Below are positions 22,658 to 35,700 of a stretch of 64,000 nucleotides of DNA, in pieces; the stretch's first letter is position 1; every line of letters starts with the position of its first letter. The position numbers and the translations under genes are program-made. The notes beneath the pieces were generated by a model, which did not search any database, was not told the DNA's origin, and was given only the letters and a program-made list of their open reading frames with translations. This stretch comes from Lineolata rhizophorae (Eukaryota > Ascomycota > Dothideomycetes > Lineolatales > Lineolataceae). The stretch is taken from positions 183,000 through 246,999 of the forward strand of contig MU001699.1 in the NCBI GenBank assembly GCA_010093515.1, written 5' to 3'.

Positions 22658-25600
22658 TCAAGCCCATGCCGCCCAACCTGTCGGTCTGTTAGCGTTTACG
22701 CACGGGGATACGGGGTACTAACTTACCGCAAAACAATAGCGCTAAGTTCCGCTCATCAGTCGCTTGCTGAATGAGCTCATTCACAGTGGCCGCCGTGCTT
22801 AGCGTCTTAGACAACTTCTTCTCCACGACCGAGAGTGCGCGGCCGGCTTCGCCAGCTTCATCTTCCGTGCGCTTCGATGCCTGATCAATAGCATCGTCTA
22901 GTGCACCACCACCTTCGTTGCCCTGCGCCTCCTGTATCCGCTTGGCCTTGAGCGGAGATACAGACCAATTGTAGAGAGGGTCGTACCGAAGCACGTTGAG
23001 CAGTGTCATGATGCTCTCGCGCTCCTCGCGGAGCGCATCCATTGTGAATTCGCAACAGCGGCGGAAGACACCTTCCGTTTTGGTGTACCCCATGCCGTCG
23101 ACGAGGTCGCGCGTCAGGCGGAAAGGCACAACCTCAGGGATTGGAAGCACGCGCCCCGCTTCGAAGGCGACGCCTAAGTCTATGTGGACCACCTCGCCGC
23201 TCTTCTCGTCGAGCAGAATGTTTTGACAATGCCGGTCACCGAGACCGAGTACATGGCCCAAAATTGAGATAGCGGCCATGGTGCGCGTGTACGCAAGTCG
23301 CCGCTGGAACCACTCGTCAGGGTCCGGAAAACGTTCGAGGAAAAAGTAGCGTAACACGGGCTGGTAATGCTCCGTGACAGTCCTAAACGTTTTGACTCGC
23401 ACCTCAGCCGAGAAGGTCGGCTTACAGACTTGGTCGATCTTGTCGCGGCAGGTCTGATTTTTCCAGTCTTTGGGATGGTACTTCTCGTGCGCGGGTACAA
23501 GATACGAGCTCAGAGCTATCGTGTTCTGGACAAATTCCATGATTCCAGTTTGAGCGCTTAATGGCAAGACTTTATAGGTCCGAATGTGCAAGTCTCGCTG
23601 CCTCGTGGCCGTATTGTTCTTTAGTAACTTACTAACTTCTTCGAACACCTGCTCCATGATTGCGTCCTGCCTTAAGTCGTCGTTGCCTCCTTTGAACAGT
23701 TGCTTGTACTGTTTTCCATCCGATGCAATCGCGGTTATTATTTTTGGTGCAGAAAGCCCACCGGCAATTGTCATGCGAGGTTTGAAATGCGTTATTTTTG
23801 GTAAATTCGTATAATTGCAGTCCGGCCTCGGCTCGAAAGACATGGTAGCTGGAGGAACTTGCAGAGTTGGGATCTTTTGCAACAATTTGACGCCAGCGGA
23901 GAATTTGTTTATGGCATAGTCTCTGCCTGCCTTGAATCTATCCCTCCCATCATCCCTAGTCATAGCAATCATGCTATAGATCGAGTTAGACTGATAGATG
24001 GCCTTCCAGTAGCTAACGGCAACCTTGTCTTTCTCGAACCGAGATACGATATTCTTTGCGGCCTGTTTTCTTGACATGGCTGTTTCCTCTCGTGAATCCG
24101 TACCTAAAGCTCCGGCATATATTTGAAACATGCCATGGTACGGATGCTGCATGCAAACACGAAGGACTAGTTCTGACAAGAGACGTTGAAAGTCAGTTTC
24201 CTCCGCCTGCAATCGTGACGAGAGCTGATTCATGAGCACCGCAAACTTTCGGCTCGGCACCTCTCGAAGGTTCTTTCGCACGGCGGAGTTGGCTAGAGAC
24301 GAACCAGAATTCTCTAGCCATAATGCAAAGAAACGGAGGACAATGCTGTCGAAATCATCGCAGATCTGCAAACAGAGTAGGTAGTTCTCTAGACTTTGAC
24401 GCAAGAACGACTCACGGCTCACGCGTAGGCGTTGAAACTCCTGGCCGTCGATCTCAAGCCATTTCTTCACGCGTGACAACTCTCTCCCATGAGCCCTTCT
24501 CTCTTCAGCCGATCTCGCCGACCTCGTTATCCGAGATAACTCGTCTTCCTCGTCTCTACGGCGATCCACAAGCTTCTGCATGCGTGTAAAGTCCTCGAGA
24601 CTATCAGGGTTCTGCAATTGCCTATCGCAGAAGGACGCAAACTCGTAGTAAACTTGACCTGCCTCTCGTCCCTGGGTATTCTCCTTTAGCTCCCTAATCG
24701 CCGGGATAAGATAATTCTGGCTGATCTCTTCGCCCTTCTCCAACCTCGCCTCCGCCATATGATGTCCTAGCTTGGCTAGCACGACCGACTTCCCCGCAGC
24801 ATCGACTTCATAGTCAAGATTGACGTCTCGCACTAGATGTTGCAGTATGCGCACACTAGCTGTCATCTCGCCCTGTTCCCATAGCACGTTCGCAGTCTCA
24901 AATTGCGCCGCACCTTCCACAGCTAAGCCTAAAGCGCGACATACAGGTACAAGATCCGATAGATACGTCGCAATTGTTAATGACTCTTGCAGCGCGCCAT
25001 GCATGCGAGAGATGGACGAGGCACGGATCAGCGTCTGGACCTCGTAGCGGCGGCAATCCTTGGCGCGGACGTGTAGCGCGCTTTGTAGGTCATCACTACA
25101 GCTGAGAGAGCTGTACAGCGTACCTCTATACGATAGAAGGGGACGGATGTCCTCGTATAGAGCGGAATCCATCCAGGTCTGCCGGTTTTGCATACGCTCG
25201 AAGGCTTCGCGTAGGTCATCTGGATTGGCGATCGAGACTATTTCGTCCATTTCTGTTAGAGAGGCGAGAGTCCTAAGCGACGAACGCATTTTGGGTCCGA
25301 GTACATTGAGTGAAATAGAACCCTTTAGCGTATTCAAGAAGCCCTCGTTTAGATAAGCCATCGCAGTAGTCAAATTGGCTGACCTATTGAGTCCCTGGAA
25401 GGCCTTGAACATGGTCGTCGTCTCAGTAGCCGCCGATTCCGGCGCCTTAATGTCCCATTGGTCAAGCTTCATTGCCGTTTGTAACATGCAATTCACAGAA
25501 TCACTGCCCGTTTCGTGACCCTGCTGGCGTGATAATAGCGAATGCGTTACGCTATTTAGGTTAAGTTGAATAAGTGACTTGACAACTCCCTGGGCATCGT

Positions 25601-28600
25601 TCGACGATATTATATCCCCACGACGCATTTGGCTGTCGAGCCGCGCGCCGCGAAGTAATAAGCTCTTGAAGCCATCGGCTTCGTAATCGATGCGATCGAG
25701 CAGTGAGTCTAAAGATGGTTGCTGCTCGACACCGTAGAACGAGTCTGGTTCCTCAATATTCCTATAGATTTGCAGCAGCAGTGACGTCGGAAGTGGAGCC
25801 TGCTGGAGAACGGAGGAACGACGTGATGTGCGGCTAGTATGCGCGGCGGGTGTGTGGTTTTCTGCGAGCAAGAGCGCAGTGGTGTGCATGCCACATTTTA
25901 CGGCCGCTTCCGACGCCTGTAAATAGTCAAGTTCAAGCCACCGCTGGCGATCAGCGATGGTGTGCTCGTTCGGATAAGGCTGCGTACGGAGATAAAGAAT
26001 TGCTTCGATGAGGATCTTAGCGTGCGGTACTGTTGCATCGTTACAGTTCTCGAACCAATATTGACACGCCTCAGATATCACTTGGCGGACGTGCTGCTGA
26101 GTGTCCAGTTCCCTAAGCAAAGAATTATGCAGAATATAGGGAAATAGCTTCTCCGCGAGCCCAGCAATACCGGCTAAGATCGGTGGTAGCGAGTCGATTA
26201 CGACCTCATTACTCGTTGTGCCCGCCACAGCAATTGCTAAATCCCGAATCCAAGCTCTGAATTCCTTTTCTTTTTCTGGCACTGCTCTTGTCTTCAATAA
26301 CTCGGGCTGTACCCTCATCGTCGATAACTTCGCCTGTTCCGGATTACTTAAGCTCAACGCCTTAACCAGCATTTCCGGCAATGCTTCTTGAATCTCACGC
26401 ATCTCGACAGGATCCGCAGTTCTCGCGAGCATGGTTCGCAGTGTCTCTTCCGCCAATCCGACGTGTCTCCTCTCATCGCTGCGGAACAGATCTGCGATGG
26501 CGTGCACGATGGCCACGCGAGAATTGATGTTGCTGCGCTCGGTGTCTTCGCTGTCCGACAACTGCTTCCTGGCCGGACTTATGCCGCCGACGATGCGGCG
26601 TAGGCTCTGCTGGAAGTCGTTACGCGAAACGTAAGCGCGGCCGAGAACGCGCGCTGCCCAGAGGAGGTAGCCGTCGCTCTGGGCTCCCACACTCAGACAG
26701 GACTTCCAGACCAAAGGTGCAAACTCGCTGGCAGTATCATCAGCGCCTAGGATGTCATCTCGGTGGTGTGGAGGCGGGGCCCGGAAGTCTCGACAAAGCA
26801 GGCTAAGAGCCAAGACTCTCGCCGGTTCATCTAAGAGGCCTTTCTTCTGTTGTTCATCCAGCAGCACTTCGAAGAGAAGCGTGCTTTCGGGCGTTCCCTT
26901 GACTGCGTTACCTGAGCTGCGGATATCGCACGCGGCCCGGACCATTGACCGGAAGGCTTCAAACGCGGGCGACGGCGGCCCCGGTGGCACCCGAATCGAC
27001 TTGAGATACGAGCCGAACCAGGTGTGGAAGGCATGCACTTTGGTCATGGTGGCCATATGCTGGCTTTCTTGCGTCGTGCTCTCCTGGCTGGACCCAAGGA
27101 AAACGCGGAGCTGGATTAAAACAGCAAGGGAGAAACCCGCTACGAATGAAAGATGAGCTTGCAAGTAGTCTTTGCCGATGTCCAAAAGCCATTGGACGAT
27201 ACCTAGCGCGTCGTCTGCTGAATGGGGGTTGGTGAGGAATGGCCTCAGCGCGTGAAGCGCCATCTCGAGCGGATACCCAGCACCAACAACGTCCGGCCCA
27301 GCTAGGACAATTAGTATGCGAATCTTCCGGATGAAAGCGCACGCCGCTAGCGACCCCAGCGCCGGATCGATCCGATCCAACAGCACACGCAGCACGATGG
27401 TAAACAGTTGGGGCGTCCATAGATGATTTGGATCATCGCCCGATCTCCGACAGAGCCGTTCAATCTGATCAAGCAAGAACCTCCCCTTGAACAGCGGCTG
27501 CTGTCCAGACGGTAGCGACATGCCTGACGAGCTGATAGCTTTCATATTATTGAGCGCCTTGGCGGATGCTCCCATTGTCGTTGTCCGCCGCGCGAATGCC
27601 TTCTCGATGCCATGCTCGATCGTGTCTTCCCCTTCCATTGTGACAAAGAACTGGCTAAGGATGCGCGGAAATGCCTGCCTGAGCCGCTTAAGATACGCTT
27701 CCTTGCCCATATGCTGCCGCGCCTTGGATTCGTTGGTCGATGTCGTCGGTGTGGTGCCTGTGGTCGGCGTCGATGCCACAGCACCGCCTGTACCGGGCAA
27801 TGACGCGCGTATATCCCACGAAATGCAGTAAGCGGCGACTTTGACAAAGGAGCGCTCGATGAGCTGGGCAGGGGAGAGGTCTAGTTCTGCCGATAGCGCT
27901 GTGATGTCGGTCTCGTTTGCGCGCATGAAGACTTGACCCGCAACCTCGTCCTCGACATCGAGGATCAACTCCTTCAGACTTTTGTACCCGAACACGACGT
28001 ACGGCATGTTACTAAGAGGGAATTTGCAATCCCCCCACGTGAACAGTAGTTGCGGCGCAAATAACCGGAACAACTCGTTTGCGCCGCCAGCTAGCTGAAG
28101 CGCCCGTGCAACGTCTGCGATACACCTGGCTGCGTGCCCTGTCGCCCAATGGACAGCGCCCGCCATTTCAAAGATATGGTAGACGCACCGCCGTAGCAGA
28201 GTCTGCCAGGTACTTGCAAGGCGGGCCAGCACGACAAGCCAGACGAAGATGTCCTCATGCCAATCTTTCAATTTGACCAAGGCAGCATGGACTTCCTCAA
28301 AGATGGCGTCGTGCTCGGCTAGTACGAAAAGGCCGAAGATGTCGGCTAGAATATCAGTTAGGTGGAACTTGACGGGTATGTCAGACACGGCAAGGATGTC
28401 GAAAAGGGACTCGCGGATGGGCGGTAGCTCGAGTTGCACGTTGTACTCAGGCCGCACACGGAGCAGGGAGTGGAGCATATTCGTGATGCCGATGTGGACG
28501 GCCGATGACGTTAGACCGGGCTTTAGGCCAACACGGATGAACCAGCGGTACATGTCCTCGACGAGGTCGAACAACTTGCCAGAGCCAGGGTCGGACCAAA

Positions 28601-31600
28601 AGACCGCCGTGGCTGTCAGGGCTTCTAGAGACATGCCAAGCGCCACTTCGTTGCGCTCATACTCGTATCCAGCCATGAGTTTTTCGCCGAGATTCTCAAA
28701 CATTCGCTCAAGATCCTCGTGCTTAAGCTGCAAGTCTGACTCTAGCAGCCCAACTACCACAGCCCTGCTAGCTAGGAACTCCAGAGCCGGTAGTGAAACG
28801 AGCTTCTCGACAAAAGCACTGGGCACCACGCTTGCCTCCCCGTCCCTTAGCGTGGCCTCCTCGAAACTGAACGCGATCAAATACGCATACAGCGAAACTT
28901 CCGTCCTAAGCCCCATCATGTCCGCCATAGCCACGACATCATTCCTTGGGACACATGCGGTCGGCCCTCTGTTCATGTCGCCCCGGTTCCTATGACTTAT
29001 CTGCGAATCAAACTCGTCATCTAAATCCATGAGGTCGCCGCTAGCACTATCCGCAATCCAGTTCCCGCGGCGGGCCGCGCGCTCATCTAGAGTCTTGGAC
29101 ATGTGCAGTGCGAAAGGGAATGCACCTGCGCGTGCAAAGACGTCGCGGTGTAGGCTCTTCAGGCTCGCTACTGGTGGTAGGTGCTGGCTCAGCGCCGCCA
29201 GCGCTGCATCCACGCGGTCCTGCTCGCAGTCTGAACGCGCTAGGAAGCGTGCGACGTCGCTGATAAGGGCATGCACCGCGCCGCGTAGGGTGTCAATCTT
29301 GCGGGTGGGCCGGGATGCCGCGGCGGCAGTGCCAGTGGCGGCGGTAGTCGTGTTATCGGCTGAGGAGAGACACGTGGATGTCACGATGCAGAGAGCCGAC
29401 AGGACGCGCACGATGTCGGGCGTGATACTCTGGGGTTTCTCGTCTACCCATTCCTGAAGCGTTGATCGGGCACGGTCGCACTCGCCGATGCAAAAGTCGA
29501 AGATAAGGGTTTCGGCTGCGAGGGAATGGCTGTCTGAATGCACCGTTGTAGTAACCTCCTGCTTGGTCGCCGTCATGCCCGCAAACTCGGCATTTCGGAG
29601 ATGAATTGGATCGTCGGCAAGGAGTAAATAATTCACCAGAGGGGTGTCCCTTGCGGCGCGGACCCAGGCAGTACCTACAAGACCGAAGACGCCCACATGG
29701 TCAATTCTAGATGGAGCGAAGGGCTTGTCTGCACAGACGGAGAGAAGTTTAGCGACGTCATTGGCGCAGCATGTTTGCGAGAGCTGAAGGGTGTGCGTTC
29801 GTTCGTCGAATTTACCTACGTGACAATTGCTAGTTAAAACAGCGTCCCCTCGTAATGCGACGAAAAATAGCCGTGGACACAGGAAATGCGTCAAGGAGCA
29901 CGTACTAGGCAACCACTTCCCAAACACCCAATTCAGCACCCTATCGCTACTTGATGCAAACGCGGATGGATTCTCCGCACCCCTGACTCTAATCAAGGTC
30001 GCCAAGAAAGCACACGACGCGTCCGCTACGATAGCTGGCCCATTGAGCTCAACGGCAGTGACCATGGCCTCGGCCACCTCGGCCACGGAGCTGTATGGCA
30101 CCAGGCGCACTTTGAACAACGCATCCAGTAGATGGCAGGCGGGCCGGCAGCACATCGGGAGTGTCGTGTTGCGGGCGGCGACGCGCCAGATGGTGGTCCA
30201 GATGGGTGCTAGGTCGGGATGTTGAGCGGACGGTTGGAGAGCGCAACTATAGCATTGAAGGTGATCACGTCAGTACTGATAACGTTTCCCCCTCCGAGAA
30301 ACAAACGAGATTCCGCCAATAATGAGCCAAGCAAACAAACCTCACTATACCCATCATCCCCCACCCCATGACCACTCCCCCGGCAGCGCCCTGTCCCGCC
30401 TCACCCAAACATCCCATTAGCCTCTCCAACACGGCTCTCACATCTTCCACGCCTAGCTCCACCTCCTGCACGACAAATGCCAAAACTTGCAAAGCCGTGA
30501 CCCGGGTCCCTGCTTGCGGATGGCCTACCGTCTGCCTTAGCAGATCAAACAAATACCTACTTTTCCTTCTCGGGCGCTTCTGCGCGCCATCCGAGTCGTG
30601 CGCGCCGTGCTTCATGCTGCCGCTGTCGGCGACTGCTGTGCCCGCCCAGGAGGACTTGACCTCGTCCAACCACGCCGCAAACAGAGCAAGCAGCCTCACG
30701 ATCGTCCATTCGCTCTCCGCCCTAGGATTCCCCGTAGCCCTGAGCGCGAATGCCGGGGTATTCATGGCATTGGCCGCGGCTCCCGCACACCGCATGTGCC
30801 CCTTGGCGCAGGCGCTAGCAGGCGGAGGCGGGGCCGGAGGTGGAAGTGGGCGCGGGTACAGTGCCAGGTCGGTCAGCGACAGCATGTCGCGCTCGGGCAG
30901 GCGCTTGGAGTACTCGGCAAACATATTGTCGAAAAGGTTTTCAATGTCAATGCGGAGCTGCCGGAGTGCCGCGGGGTTGTCGTCCTCTGAGTTAGGGGAC
31001 TCCTGGCCGCTAGCTACTGCCTGAGTGTCGGGCCCAATATTGGCGTTCTTTTTCAGGCCGGCGTGGATGACGCTTAGGCCGCATACGAGGGCTGCCAACA
31101 TCTCCTCGCGCAACCCGCCTACGCGAGCACTACCCCACAGCCTCTTCACTTCCCGGACCAGACGTATTGACGCCGACTTTGCTACCCGAACGAAGTCTAG
31201 CGTGCATCGAGCTAGTACTGCGCTGATGCATGAAAAGGCCGCTGTGTGAGCGCGTCCGATACTGCGCCCAGCATCAAGGTAAGCGAAAATAGCGTCGAGG
31301 ATAGGCTCGGAGAGGGAGAGGGGCGCATTGGGCGCGGTGACGAGGGATTGGACGATGAGGATGAGTTCAGACGAGTCGAGACGGGAAGTACTTTTATTAT
31401 TCGTAGCACCGGCGGTGGGCGCCGCGGCGGCGGCTTGACGCGTCCTAATAGGTGGCGTAGAGCGTGTACTTGTGGTGAGGCTTGGGTCGGGCGTGCGGCG
31501 CGAGGAGAACGTCGAGTCCGTTACAGCGGCGCCGTTGCTACTATTGTGCCCCTCTGCGAGCCCACCAGGATTTGCTGGTCGTAACGATTGGATGCCTTCG

Positions 31601-32237
31601 ACGCAAAAGAGCACCACCGCTCTCCAGACTTTGTGCGGTAGATGCTCGACGTGGGCTCCCCACTCTAATATCGCGCGTACGCTCTTAATGTAGTCGAGGC
31701 ATAGTGGGTCAACATACGACCGCACATAATCATTACCTTCACTGCCGGACTTATCTTCCGGCAGCGTCTCCACCACGTGCTCCAGGATCGCCCGCACCGT
31801 CTTGGGCTTGAACGTCCCTAGGCCCACCGCGACAGCGAGACGCACCGTCTGTGCTAGATCTTCGAGTTGATTATACACCAGCATTGTCACACGGTTTTCG
31901 GTGCCTTTGGTGCGTTTATTCGTGAGGTACGCATTGCGTAGGTTGGAGACGAGGTTGAACAGAGCTTCGAAGGTGTCGTGGATGGTTCCGACTTCCAACA
32001 TGGGGGCCGCGAGCGACGAGGCACCGGCGATGGGGCTACGGGCATAGTAGTTGAGGATGCGCCTGACCTCCTCCAGGGCCTCAGTGCGCGCGCGGATGGT
32101 TGTGGCGGAGAGTCGGCCTGGAAAGGTGGTAAATGTTAGACTTTCGTTCTCGTCTGTAGCAATATGATCGAAGGCTAGGAAGAGGGGAAAGAATACATAC
32201 GGAGAGCATCCTGAAGCTTTTTGTTGTTGTCACTCAT
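22658..32237 (-). CDS. TEL1: Tel1/ATM serine-threonine kinase
   Basis: Four exons on the minus strand, 32237-32201, 32117-30341, 30246-22727 and 22677-22658, give 3117 codons plus stop. The N-terminus has the Tel1-specific TAN motif (LRRLSATTIRARTEAL, residues about 12-27). A long helical-repeat region follows, then a FAT region and a PI3K-like kinase domain from about residue 2700: KGGNDDLRQDA, the catalytic GLGDRHCQNILLDE and HIDLGVAFE. The FATC end reads DERNLALLFCGWAAWA, with the last six residues supplied by a 20-base final exon. Tel1 is the apical kinase for double-strand break signalling and telomere maintenance, recruited by the Mre11 complex. Further in-frame introns inside the 7.5-kb exon cannot be excluded; length is slightly above usual. 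It diverges from NUP192. Confidence 0.93.
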
Positions 32238-32773
32238 AGCTGCGGGAGGTGTGCGGTAGATTGGACCAACTAAAAATTACTGGTCGACCTGGGGACGAGA
32301 GAGTATTAAGCCCCGCAGAAGCATTCTCATAGTTTGTAGTGACTGGAAGTGAGCACTGTTAGACCGCAGATGCTACGTGAAATCCCTCGATGACACAAGC
32401 ACGGAACAAAAATCGCGCAAGGTAGAACGAGAGTAAGGAAAAGTGAAGAGGCAGTGTTGAAAACGAGTTTGCAAGTGGGTGGTGATGCGGAAATTTTGGC
32501 TGACCGGAGGAGCTTGAGCACGGGCTGCAAAACATCGCAAACATACCAAACACGCCGCACCGCCTCTACCTTACGCGACCTGCAGCTTTGGTGCAAGTCG
32601 CTGCTTGGCGCGTCGCTTTTCCTTTCGCGACCTTCAACACCACAACTGCCGCCATAAACTCTTTCTTCCTCTTTCTACCACACTCACCCGAGTTCGTCAC
32701 CTCGCACTGCAGCACATTCACGATATCCGAGTTTTGCGACTGCGAGCACCCCGTGTTTTAGTCACGTTGAGCC
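32238..32773. promoter_or_regulatory. divergent promoter TEL1 / NUP192
   Basis: The two start codons lie 536 bases apart, head to head, so both promoters and 5' leaders must share this span. Pyrimidine-rich leader sequence precedes the NUP192 ATG. No specific factor site was identified. Confidence 0.5.
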
Positions 32774-35700
32774 ATGGCGGAGGAGGACGACGGCGGCCTA
32801 GAGTGGCTGCATCGCGACCTGCTTGCCCTATCCGAGTTGCGGCTCCCGAACGTCGACCGTCTATGGGCTCAGCTAGAGGTGCGCCTGGACGAGTTTAGGA
32901 GGCTACTGGAGAAGCCTGGACGAAATGACACAAGTCGGAATGCTCTAAACACGGGTACGTGCATTGCGACAAGGTGGTGATTGGTGTTTCGATATTCCAT
33001 ACAACGAATGGGTGTGAGCAAGAAAAATGAGCGAGAAATTCTGCTATGTATATTCCGTTATGCTAATATATAGCGTCCTCTATGTGCATTTTAGGCCGCA
33101 TCACAATCGATGATACCGAGTACCAAGTCAACGACGACTTCAAGAATGACACTGCGGAAATCGCCGACGCGCTGGACCTGGACGAGCTGCGCGCAGCTAG
33201 ACTATACCTGCACGCGCAGCAGAGGAGCCACGAATACGACCGCCGACCCTTGTTAGCCGCCATTCTGACCTTCCACAAACGGCGTGAGTTCCTGCTCGAG
33301 TGCCTGCGAATTCTCGTCAGTCTGGCCGTAGACACGGACACGGACGATGAAAAGCTTCCGGGCGAAGTCAGGGAAGCCCTCCGCCGCTCTGTGCGTCTCG
33401 TACTCAACGTCCAGAACGGCAATGTTTCCAACGGGTCGACCTTCTTTAGGCGTTGCATCGCGGACCTCACCAACATGGAACGCTGGCTACAGGGGCTGGC
33501 GAATCGTCTGCAAGCTCTATCCGTCATCGGGCAGACCATGTCGGCCGAGGGCGTCGAGATGATCAATTTCCAGACGGCGTCGCTCACGCGCCAACACGAG
33601 AGCCTGGCCTCCATTGCGACACAGCTCGTGCGCTCTGGCTATACATCGCTCGGTGACTTGCGTCACTCCCTCGACGTCGTCCGCAACCTGGACCGCTACG
33701 GCGTCACGCTGCTACACCACATCCCTATCCTCATGGCACTTATGGCCCAGTTCGGCTCCTCGGACGGCAATGCTACCCTTTGCGATGTGCGTAAACTGCA
33801 CGAGGTAGTTGTTTCTCCTGGAGCGCGCGATGCTGACGCCTGGAGTATCCGCTCCTTCCACGCGGCAGTGATAGTGTGGTGGCTGGGCGAGTACTCTGGA
33901 CGATATGTCGACGCGGCGCCCGGTGTGCAGAGTCCGCTCGACGATGTCGACCTCGAGGCTGAGGCCGAGCAACGCAGCAAACGCTTCATGGAGGCCCTTC
34001 GAGACGGTGCGCTGCACTTTATGTTGACGTGTTGCGAGGATGTGCGGCGGCCTCGCGACTGGGTCGACCCTGTGCGCTCGGGCATCATGAGTGCGCTTCT
34101 CGCGTCGCAGCACTACAGCTACGAGGCATACAGTGTGGGTGAGGATGCGCCGCCCGCGGCGGAGCACTTCAGGACGCTATTTATGGAGGGTATGCAAGGA
34201 TTTGTGGAGAGCTTTATCACGAACATGCCAGATACACTGCGTAAATTGAAGCTAGAGGAAGATGAAGCGAGGAGACAGCTACAATCCCGCTTCCAACGGC
34301 CACCTGCCGCATCTTCCAGGCAGGCCAATTCTTCTACCACTGGAGAGCGGACAGGCCAGCCGCCTGTAGAATATGAGCTCCATCTCGAACGTTTCCTCAT
34401 CCTCATCGCCCTCGCGTTCCAAGGCAGTCCATCAGGCGCGATCGACTTCTGGCAAGACCCCGAAGACAACCTTTTCGGATTCCTGCAATGGGCAGCAAAG
34501 CGACAGACGACGCCCCGCGCCGCTGCCTTCTGTGAGATGCTGCGAGCACTATCCGAGGGTGAGGCGTGCGCCGGCATGGCGCACCGCTTCCTGCTCGACG
34601 ACTCGCCGACCGCTTCTTCATCCGGTAAACTGCGCCGTTCTAGTACCCTCAGCTGGAACCAAATCTTCGCCGAGCTGCGCTTTTATGCTACCGCGCTCAA
34701 AGAGCGCTCATCTGGCTCGTCTCTTCCGCCTTACCTTCAACACCAGCAACAGAACCAACAACCTCACCTTAGCTCCTCCTTTGCCAACGGCACAACTCAG
34801 CATCAACTACACCACGCCAGCAGTGCTACGGCTGCTGCAGCTGCAGCCGCCCAATTCGTCGAGCCGGAGTCCATCTTCATGCTCGAATGCTATCTTCGCC
34901 TTCTCGCACATCTCGCTCGCGAATCGCGCGTCGCCCGAGCATTCATCCTCGAGCACCAATCCTTTTCCTTCCGCGAAGTGCTCTTCGCGCTATGTGCCGA
35001 CCCGGCAGGCAGCTCTGGGGCCGCCCCTCTCGCCGCCTTCATACACACGCACCACGCGCAGCGCGACCGGCTGCGTGCCGCCGCGCTCGACGCCCTTGCT
35101 GCCCTCCTAACGGACAAGACGGGCCCGCTGCGCGACGCGGTCTGGGCCAGTCTGGACGCGTGGATCAACACGGCAGGACTACCACCAGCAGTGGCTGCGG
35201 CGGCCAGTCAGGCGTTTGCCCACACAACCGGCCCGCCGGGCACGCCCCAGCCGCTCCCGTCCTCGCCGTGGAATGAGGCCGCGGCCTTTGAGCCCTTGGC
35301 TGCCGGCTTTGAGGAGCCAGATGCATTTGTAAGGTTTCTGCTCTCGCTAGTAACACCGGGGGCAGCCGACGCAGAGGAGGTGGTGCTAGGGATTGCTGCG
35401 GCAGCACCGCAGGAAGATGGTGGTGGCCAGGCGGTCGGGCTTGTGGAAGGAGGAGGCACGTACTTGCATGACGGTTTGCCATTTCCTGAGCAACTAGGTG
35501 CGAATTATCGTACGCAGGTAGGGATGGAGCCCTATGTTGATTTTGCGGTCGGGAGGGTATTTGGAGAGAAGACGACAAGGGAGAGCGAGATGGGGTCTCT
35601 GAAAGAAGGGCAGTTGAGCATTCTGCGACTCAACTGCTTGAACTTTATCGGAGCGTGCTTAGATACGTGGAACGACGATTTAGTGCTCCTAGCGAATGGG

